A DNA stretch of 11,387 nucleotides from an uncultured Lachnospiraceae bacterium. GTDB lineage: Bacteria; Bacillota; Clostridia; Lachnospirales; Lachnospiraceae. Position 1 is the first letter of the stretch. Each line of letters starts with the position of its first letter. Where the stretch lies: contig CALDLG010000008.1 in the NCBI GenBank assembly GCA_937910785.1, forward strand, positions 1 to 11,387. The letters run 5' to 3'. Position numbers and translations under genes: made by a program. Positions 6,347 through 11,387 of the stretch are shown here, one piece after another. Below the pieces are notes generated by a model. It had not been told where the DNA came from. It did no database searches and saw only the letters and a list, made by a program, of their open reading frames with translations.

Positions 6347-7012
6347 TCATAAAGTTTCTATTTCTTCTACTTCCTTACAGATTCCTCTGCAGATTAACGC
6401 GCGCATGGCTTCTCGTTCCGGTGCCTTACTGTACCGTTCATCATTTAACAGCATTCCATAACCTAAAATTCTGGAATAGAGGCTCATAACCAGATATGCA
6501 CTTTTTTCTTCGGAAAGAACCTCTCTGCCTTTCTGCACATCATCCAGCACCCTCTTCACAACGCCCACCACCGGCATTTCCCCAAACAGCTTCTGTTCTT
6601 CCTTAAACCGGCTGCTTGTGACAGAATTTTCAGAAATGATATGTATCAGCCGCAAAATACAATTTGCATCCGGAACCTTCCGTTCCATTGCAAGAAGAAC
6701 GTAATTTATTTTATCGTACAGATTTTTTTCGTTCCTCGTTCCTTCATATATTTTCTGACAGAATACCTCTACATTATAACAAATCGCTCTGCCAATCATT
6801 TCTTCCTTATCGGAAAAATATTCATAGGCGGTGCCTTTTCCGATACCGGCTTTTTTGGTGATTTCCGACACCGTAAGACTGTTTATATCCGCTCCCTCCA
6901 CCAATAGTTGAAATACGGCCTGATAAATTGCCCTGACTTTAGGCAGATATTCAATTTTTGAGGATTCTGATCCCGAAGGTTCTTCTTTTGATAATACATA
7001 TTCCTTATTCAT
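6347..7012 (-). CDS. TetR/AcrR family transcriptional regulator
   Basis: A 221-residue protein. Residues 24-72 form the TetR DNA-binding domain: a first helix (KVRAIYQAVFQLLVEG), then the helix-turn-helix LTVSEITKKAGIGKGTAYEYF (46-66) followed by SDKEEMIGRAI. The rest is an all-helical ligand-binding and dimer domain without recognisable specificity. The start at 7012 is chosen because it overlaps the end of the RND gene by 8 bases (ATGAATAA holds both start and stop) and because the family normally has only a short arm before helix 1. An in-frame ATG at 7093 would add 27 Lys/Glu-rich residues lying inside the pump gene. The upstream site is weak (a GGAG 13 bases away), so translation is probably coupled to that of the pump. 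It very likely represses its own operon through the palindrome at 11236-11255 and is released by a pump substrate. Confidence 0.9.
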   Translation of the reverse strand: MNKEYVLSKEEPSGSESSKIEYLPKVRAIYQAVFQLLVEGADINSLTVSEITKKAGIGKGTAYEYFSDKEEMIGRAICYNVEVFCQKIYEGTRNEKNLYDKINYVLLAMERKVPDANCILRLIHIISENSVTSSRFKEEQKLFGEMPVVGVVKRVLDDVQKGREVLSEEKSAYLVMSLYSRILGYGMLLNDERYSKAPEREAMRALICRGICKEVEEIETL

Positions 7013-10000
7013 TTTCTTCTTTTTTCTCCAATAAGAGCTGATTTCCGTCTTCTCTGTTTTTTCTTCCCTTCCGCGTAAAAATATCATATACACAGGGAAT
7101 AACGATCAGCGTCAACAGCGTACCATAAATCAGTCCGCCAATCGTAACGACAGACATCGGCTTTGACATGTCCGCTCCCATTTCGTCGCTGAAAACCATT
7201 GTACTTAACGCCAGAATAGTTGTCAACGCTGTCATCATAACCGGCCGCATTCTCGTCTTTCCGGCAGTGATAATGGCCTCTCTTTTTTCCATGCCGTCGG
7301 CGCGCAGCTGATTAATATAATCCACCAGAACAATACCGTTATTGACGATAATACCCGACAGCATGACGAAACCGATCAATGCGATAACACTCACTTCACT
7401 GTCGCTGATCACGAGTCCCATAAATCCTCCGGTAAAGGCAAGCGGAATCGTAAACATGATGATAAAGGGCGAAAGCAGGGACTGAAACTGCGCCACCATG
7501 ATCAGATACATGAAGATCAACGCGAGCAGCAGCATCAGATATACCTGTTCCATCGCATCGGTTATCGTTTCATTTTCACCGCTCATCGTAAAGCTGTAAC
7601 CACTTGGCATTTCATAATTTAAAAGCGCTTCTTCCACATCCTCGGAAACAAAACCGATATTATAACCTTCCTCAAGAGAGGCCGTCACACCGATATATCT
7701 GCTCTGCTCAACCCGGTTGACCGCTTTTGGAGCCTGCGTGCTTTCAAAAACCGCAATTTCCGAAAGTTTGATCGTTTCCTTTGTTCCGTCCTGTTTGCTT
7801 CTTTCAATCTCCAGATCTTTGATCAGGTTTCTGGTCAGCTCCAGATCTTTTGCATTTTTTACATAAACATCATACTCTTCTATTTCCGTTTCCAGAGTCG
7901 TTGCACTGGTGGCATCCGCCAGTTTTGCCTGTATCTGCTGGAAAACCTGCGCTACCGTCAGTCCATGTCCGATCGCTTTGTTTCTGTCGATGATAATGCG
8001 AAGTTCGCCGGTGGACTCTTCCAGCCCGTCGGAAACATCCGCTGTTCCTTCCACGCTGTCAATAATTGCCGCAACGTCTCTGGCAATACTCTGCAATGTA
8101 TCCAGTTCACGTCCCTTAATCTGCACGGTGATACCGCTTCCGCCAAGTGCGCTCATATCCATTGTAGATGTCTCAATTACCACTTCCGCCTGCGCTTCCT
8201 CCAGAATATCCGCGATATTTGCCTGCATATCCTTTGCGATTTCCTGATTATCTCTTTCTTTGTCCTCCCGCAGCGCCACATAAAGCGATGTGGAATTTGT
8301 CGCGGAGTTCCCTCCTCCCGTCAGCATACCCATATTGGAAGTGCTTGCCATAGCGCCGATATCCACCACTTCTTCCATTTCCATCAGCTTCTCCACCACT
8401 TTATCCGTTACTTCCGCTGTTTCCGTAAGCGGTGTATCCTTTGGCAGCGTCAGCGTCATGCTGATCTGGGTACTGTCCATATCCGGCATAAAGGCGGTCC
8501 CTTTTGCAAAGGATGCCTTTACGCTCACGAACAGAAGCGCAACTACGAACAAAAACACAATCGGTTTAAACCGCAGCGACAACGACAGCATTTTTTCATA
8601 AATTTTTATCAAACCGCCGAAAAACCGGCCTTCCTTCTGCTCCTTTGTCCGGGAAAGCACGCCTGCTGCCATGGCGGGCACTACAGTCATGGCAATCAGC
8701 AGACTGGCAAACAGAGAATAGGCAATCGTGAGTCCCATATCAACAAACAGCTGCCTTGTTATGCCTTCCGTAAAAACAATCGGAAGAAATACACAAACCG
8801 TCGTAAGCGTGGATGCCACAATGGCTCCCGCCACTTCACCGGCTCCTTTTACGGCCGCATCTTTTGCGGAATATCCCTCGCTTCGCAGTCGAAAAATATT
8901 CTCGATTACGACGATGGAATTATCCACCAGCATGCCGACACCAAGCGCCAGGCCCGACAGGGATATGACATTCAGCGTTATTCCGCTGAAATACATGCAC
9001 ACGATCGCCGTAATCAGACTGATCGGAATCGAACAGGCCACAACCGCCGTGGGACGCCAGTCCTTCAGGAATAAAATCAGAATCAGAATCGCAAGTACGG
9101 CGCCAAACAGCACATTATTCATAATGGAATCCATAATGAAATCGATATAAATTCCCTGATCCATCAGCTTGATCAGGATCAGATCTTCGTTTTCCGCTTT
9201 TAACTGTTCAAATTTATCCGCAATCCGGTCGGAAACATCACCGGTAGAATATCCGGTCTGCTTCTGAATCGTTACCATAATACCGGGGGCGCCGTTTACA
9301 TTGGCATAAATTTCATCGGAATTATCCGTCATAAATACATCCGCCACATCATCGAGGGTAATGACATCCACACCGTCCATTTCCGGATTGATAAGGGGCA
9401 TCTTCTTCAGAGCCTCGATATCCTCCGGCTTGTCACCGACCCTGACAAGATAATCGATTCCTTCTTCCGTAACATAACCGGCAGGCATGGAAAAATTCTG
9501 AGCCGCTAAAAGGGATTTTACCGTATCAACTGTCAGAATCCCATTCATATCAGCCTGATCATAAGCATTTTCTCTCGCTTCTTCCAGATCCTCTTCTCCG
9601 TCCAGAATCTGCTGCAGCGCATCGGCAAGCTGATCGGCCGTTTCATTCAGCTGCTCTTCTCCCTCCTTCAACTGCTCCAGTGCCGAATCGAGCTGTTCCT
9701 GACCGGCTTCCAGCTGCTCCTCTCCTGCCTCCAGCTGTTTCTCACTTGCCTCTAACTGCGTTTCTGCCGTAGTAAGCTGCAGTTCCCCGATGCTGATCAC
9801 CGTCTGGGCATTGGCGAATTCTACGGCTGCCGTCAGATTTCCTTTATAAACCTCCGTCAGTGCATCATCCAGCTTTTTAATATTTTCCTCGATCGCAGGA
9901 AGCTGTGCCTCCAGAGTGGAAACGACCGTCTCCTGCATCACAATGGTTCCGGCCAGCTCTTCTTTTTTGGCCTTCATCTCTTCGATACCGGCTTCTCCGC

Positions 10001-11210
10001 CCATCGCGTCGATTGCGGCGCTTAACGATGCCTTTACAACATCCAGCTGCGCCTTTATCTCGTCATCGCTCATACTGCTGATATCCACTGGGAGTATCTG
10101 TGATAAATACAGTTTTTCATCATCCGTAATAGGGTCGGACAGACTGTCTATCATTCCGATTACCGCAACCGCATTATCATACTCCTCTACAACCTCATCA
10201 ATCTGAGCAACCCCTTCCTGAGCCGCCTCAATAGCCGCTTTGGCCGTAGCGATCTCCATCGTCAGATGTGTCTTGGCGGCCTCCAGATCCGCTTTGGCCG
10301 TCAGAATCTCCGTCTCGGCCTCCGCCAGTTTTTCGGTCATTTCACCCTTTTTGCTGTCGAGTTCGTTTTTTCCTTCTTCCAGCTTCGCCTTATTCTCAGC
10401 AACTTCAGCCTTACCATCCGCAAGCTTCTGCTTATTCTCCTCTAACTCCGTCCGGCTGTCATCCAGTTCCTGCTGGCTGTCCGCTATTTCCTGCCGGCTG
10501 TCCGCAAGCTCCGTTCTCGCATCGGCAAGCTCCGACTGACCGTCATAGATCTCCTGCTTGCCGTCCGCAAGCTCCTGCTCCGCCTCTTTCATTTCTTCGT
10601 CAATAGAAGAAAATACCTGTTCGTTAATGGCATCGATCTTTTCCTGCCGGATAATGACATTAACACTTTCTTCAAATAATCCTGTAGCGCTGGCAGATGC
10701 CACACCTTCGATGCTCTCCAGTTCCGGAATCACAATGTTCTGTGTCATTTCGCTGACCTGCGCATCGGTCATGCTCGTATTGCCGACAGCTGCGATCATA
10801 ATCGGAAGCATATCCGGATTCAGCTTCATGATAATAGGGCTTCCGATATCATCGCTCCAGTAGCTTTTGATCTGGTCCAGATTTTCCCTGATCTCCAGTG
10901 AGACCGCATTCATATCCGCCGACTGCGCGAATTCCAGAATGACCATGGAATAATTTTCACTGGAAACAGAATTAATTCCTTCAATATTGCTGACTGTCGC
11001 CATGGAGGCTTCCACTGGTTGTGTTACCACCATTTCCACCGTCTCCGGGCTGGCTCCCGGATAGGTCGTCATGACAATAACATAGGGAAGGCTGATATTC
11101 GGCAGCAGGTCCGTGGACATTCTCGTAAAGGAAACAACCCCCAGAACGATTGCCAGAATTACGGCCACCAGAACAGTATACGGTTTCTTTACACTAAATT
11201 TTCCCAACAT
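7005..11210 (-). CDS. RND (HAE1/AcrB-like) efflux transporter with long coiled-coil insertion
   Basis: A 1401-residue proton-driven exporter of the cytoplasmic membrane; AcrB has 1049. Order: helix 1 (about 10-28); first porter region (about 30-195); coiled-coil insertion (about 197-556); rest of the first porter region (557-690); helices 2-6 (about 692-850); helix 7 (881-901); second porter region (902-1210); helices 8-12 (1220-1378); charged tail. The helix 4 relay reads LVDNSIVVIENI: Asp763 matches AcrB D407, but Asn764 replaces D408. In helix 10, GIIVNNGIVLVD has Asn1290 where AcrB has Lys940. The Arg of RMRP (1320-1323) is kept. My recollection is that this DN/NN pattern is common in Gram-positive RND pumps, so the protein is probably active. 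The start is fixed by an in-frame TAG two codons upstream; AAAGGAG lies 12 bases away. No membrane-fusion or TolC-like gene is adjacent, and tetR overlaps its end. Substrate unknown: drugs, lipids and surfactant-like peptides are possible. Confidence 0.93.
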   Translation of the reverse strand: MLGKFSVKKPYTVLVAVILAIVLGVVSFTRMSTDLLPNISLPYVIVMTTYPGASPETVEMVVTQPVEASMATVSNIEGINSVSSENYSMVILEFAQSADMNAVSLEIRENLDQIKSYWSDDIGSPIIMKLNPDMLPIMIAAVGNTSMTDAQVSEMTQNIVIPELESIEGVASASATGLFEESVNVIIRQEKIDAINEQVFSSIDEEMKEAEQELADGKQEIYDGQSELADARTELADSRQEIADSQQELDDSRTELEENKQKLADGKAEVAENKAKLEEGKNELDSKKGEMTEKLAEAETEILTAKADLEAAKTHLTMEIATAKAAIEAAQEGVAQIDEVVEEYDNAVAVIGMIDSLSDPITDDEKLYLSQILPVDISSMSDDEIKAQLDVVKASLSAAIDAMGGEAGIEEMKAKKEELAGTIVMQETVVSTLEAQLPAIEENIKKLDDALTEVYKGNLTAAVEFANAQTVISIGELQLTTAETQLEASEKQLEAGEEQLEAGQEQLDSALEQLKEGEEQLNETADQLADALQQILDGEEDLEEARENAYDQADMNGILTVDTVKSLLAAQNFSMPAGYVTEEGIDYLVRVGDKPEDIEALKKMPLINPEMDGVDVITLDDVADVFMTDNSDEIYANVNGAPGIMVTIQKQTGYSTGDVSDRIADKFEQLKAENEDLILIKLMDQGIYIDFIMDSIMNNVLFGAVLAILILILFLKDWRPTAVVACSIPISLITAIVCMYFSGITLNVISLSGLALGVGMLVDNSIVVIENIFRLRSEGYSAKDAAVKGAGEVAGAIVASTLTTVCVFLPIVFTEGITRQLFVDMGLTIAYSLFASLLIAMTVVPAMAAGVLSRTKEQKEGRFFGGLIKIYEKMLSLSLRFKPIVFLFVVALLFVSVKASFAKGTAFMPDMDSTQISMTLTLPKDTPLTETAEVTDKVVEKLMEMEEVVDIGAMASTSNMGMLTGGGNSATNSTSLYVALREDKERDNQEIAKDMQANIADILEEAQAEVVIETSTMDMSALGGSGITVQIKGRELDTLQSIARDVAAIIDSVEGTADVSDGLEESTGELRIIIDRNKAIGHGLTVAQVFQQIQAKLADATSATTLETEIEEYDVYVKNAKDLELTRNLIKDLEIERSKQDGTKETIKLSEIAVFESTQAPKAVNRVEQSRYIGVTASLEEGYNIGFVSEDVEEALLNYEMPSGYSFTMSGENETITDAMEQVYLMLLLALIFMYLIMVAQFQSLLSPFIIMFTIPLAFTGGFMGLVISDSEVSVIALIGFVMLSGIIVNNGIVLVDYINQLRADGMEKREAIITAGKTRMRPVMMTALTTILALSTMVFSDEMGADMSKPMSVVTIGGLIYGTLLTLIVIPCVYDIFTRKGRKNREDGNQLLLEKKEENE
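9576..9764 (-). repeat. Nine QL-type heptads, arm 2 of the RND coiled coil
   Basis: Residues 483-545 carry a hydrophobic residue every seventh position (Leu486, 493, 500, 507, 514, 521, 528, Ile535, Leu542), and eight of these nine are preceded by Gln. Units such as QLEAGEE, QLEAGQE and QLKEGEE are nearly identical, suggesting growth by tandem duplication. Confidence 0.85.
10323..10574 (-). repeat. Twelve uninterrupted heptads, arm 1 of the RND coiled coil
   Basis: Residues 213-296 are twelve consecutive seven-residue units of the form [E/K]-[L/I/V/M]-x-[D/E/S]-x-[K/R/Q/L]-x, for example ELADGKQ, EIYDGQS, ELADART, ELADSRQ, KLEEGKN. Several fit the X-X-X-Leu-X-X-Gly heptad pattern known from YhgE/Pip-like and other Firmicute membrane proteins. 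The DNA shows a matching, imperfect 21-base periodicity. Confidence 0.85.
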
Positions 11211-11235
11211 ATGCTATGTATACTCCTTTGTGTTT

Positions 11236-11255
11236 CCGTCCGACCGGTCGGTCGG
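11236..11255. promoter_or_regulatory. Palindromic TetR-type operator upstream of the RND-tetR operon
   Basis: A perfect 12-bp core palindrome, CCGACCGGTCGG (11240-11251), lies within a 20-bp inverted repeat with one mismatched pair (11239/11252). The size and GC-rich half-sites fit known TetR-family operators. It sits between the tRNA terminator and the ribosome binding site of the pump gene (AAAGGAG, 11223-11229), so a bound repressor would block operon transcription. No convincing -35/-10 pair was found; a TAAATA (11262-11267, minus strand) is a possible -10 without a good -35. Confidence 0.75.
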
Positions 11256-11261
11256 TTTCGG

Positions 11262-11297
11262 TATTTAAAAAACACAAGCCCTGCAGCTCGTGCTTTT
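11262..11297 (-). terminator. Rho-independent terminator after tRNA-Leu
   Basis: Read on the minus strand, GCACGAGC (11286-11293) pairs with GCTTGTGT (11272-11279, two G-U pairs) around a 6-base loop. Four A precede the stem and six T (11267-11272) overlap and follow it. It starts about 36 bases after the tRNA. A second, weaker hairpin (GGAATC/GATTCC, 11298-11325) lies between the tRNA and this terminator. Confidence 0.75.
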
Positions 11298-11332
11298 GGA
11301 ATCATCTGCCTGATAACAGGATTCCTTTTTAC

Positions 11333-11387
11333 TGCCGGCGACCGGAATCGAACCGGTACGGGAGGTTAGTCCCGCAGGATTTTAAGT
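11333..11387 (-). tRNA. tRNA-Leu (anticodon UAA), 3' part only
   Basis: Read on the minus strand, the window enters the gene at the last base of the 5' anticodon stem. The anticodon loop is C-T-TAA-A-A (anticodon at 11384-11382), followed by the stem half TCCTG. Next is a long class II variable arm (CGGGA...TCCCG), typical of tRNA-Leu. The T arm is ACCGG-TTCGATT-CCGGT (11357-11341). The acceptor strand CGCCGGC (11340-11334) and discriminator A (11333) close it. CCA is not encoded. The acceptor 5' strand and D arm lie beyond base 11387. A TAA anticodon reads the UUA leucine codon (and UUG by wobble). Confidence 0.93.

Larger units (their letters stand above)
9543..10622 (-). other. Region encoding the coiled-coil insertion of the RND transporter
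   Basis: This codes for residues 197-556, absent from AcrB. It breaks the first porter region between RQEKIDAI (about 188-195; AcrB's MNPNELNKF) and LTVDTVKSLLAAQNF (559-573; AcrB's LTPVDVITAIKAQN), which places it at the base of AcrB's docking subdomain, the face turned away from the membrane. Predicted form: arm 1 (about 200-350), a non-helical tip containing Pro360 and Pro374 (about 352-380), arm 2 (about 385-550). Two arms of similar length suggest an antiparallel hairpin, about 20 nm long if fully helical. Confidence 0.75.

Noticed and set aside
7013..7093. Longer TetR start at 7093
   Set aside because: It would lie deep inside the pump gene and add 27 residues not expected before helix 1; the overlapping ATG at 7012 fits translational coupling.
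7965..9074. Long open frame on the plus strand (369 codons) opposite the RND gene
   Set aside because: The composition (Cys, His, Arg rich, no domain) is that of an antisense shadow; the minus-strand frame has clear RND motifs throughout.
9576..10574. CRISPR-like or tandem DNA repeat array
   Set aside because: The 21-base periodicity is explained by protein heptads; there are no identical repeats with unique spacers.
7005..11210. RND gene as a fusion of two proteins or a sequencing artefact because of its 1401-residue length
   Set aside because: The frame is continuous, both halves of the RND fold are complete, and the extra length is one in-frame insertion of regular heptads at a surface position.

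Overview
The window looks like ordinary chromosome from an anaerobic, low-to-mid GC Firmicute, most likely a clostridium of the Lachnospiraceae type. Pointers to this are a reverse-type rubrerythrin with a stand-alone rubredoxin (peroxide defence of strict anaerobes), a Re-citrate-synthase-like enzyme, AGGAGG-type ribosome binding sites with sigma-A promoters, a tRNA gene without an encoded CCA, and an RND pump with no outer-membrane partners. I cannot assign genus or species from sequence alone.

Layout. (1) 1-682, plus strand: the 3' part of a rubrerythrin gene, then a 57-residue rubredoxin, closed by a strong terminator. (2) 722-2328, minus strand: an ECF-type sigma factor followed by a single-pass membrane protein that is probably its anti-sigma factor. 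(3) 2509-3991, plus strand: a MATE-family exporter with its own good sigma-A promoter, divergent from the sigma factor. (4) 4032-4710, plus strand: a monocistronic Hsp20 small heat-shock protein. (5) 4722-6257, plus strand: a 460-residue DRE-TIM metallolyase best matched to Re-citrate synthase, with a near-consensus promoter and a perfect palindrome at the predicted start of transcription. (6) 11210-6347, minus strand: a two-gene unit of a 1401-residue RND transporter and an overlapping TetR-family repressor gene, preceded by a palindrome of the kind TetR proteins bind. (7) 11262-11387, minus strand: the 3' part of a tRNA-Leu(UAA) gene and its terminator, just upstream of the RND operon.

How the parts work together. 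Each block reads as a separate transcription unit with its own signals, and most units are stress or envelope functions: peroxide removal, envelope-stress sigma factor, two exporters and a chaperone. The RND-TetR unit looks self-regulating: the repressor is the second gene of the operon it probably controls. I see no mobile element, CRISPR array or phage gene, and no cluster that makes a convincing undescribed multi-gene system. The most unusual single item is the RND pump. It carries an insertion of about 360 residues, made of two long heptad-repeat coiled-coil arms, at the position where Gram-negative pumps have their TolC-docking domain, and no membrane-fusion protein gene accompanies it.
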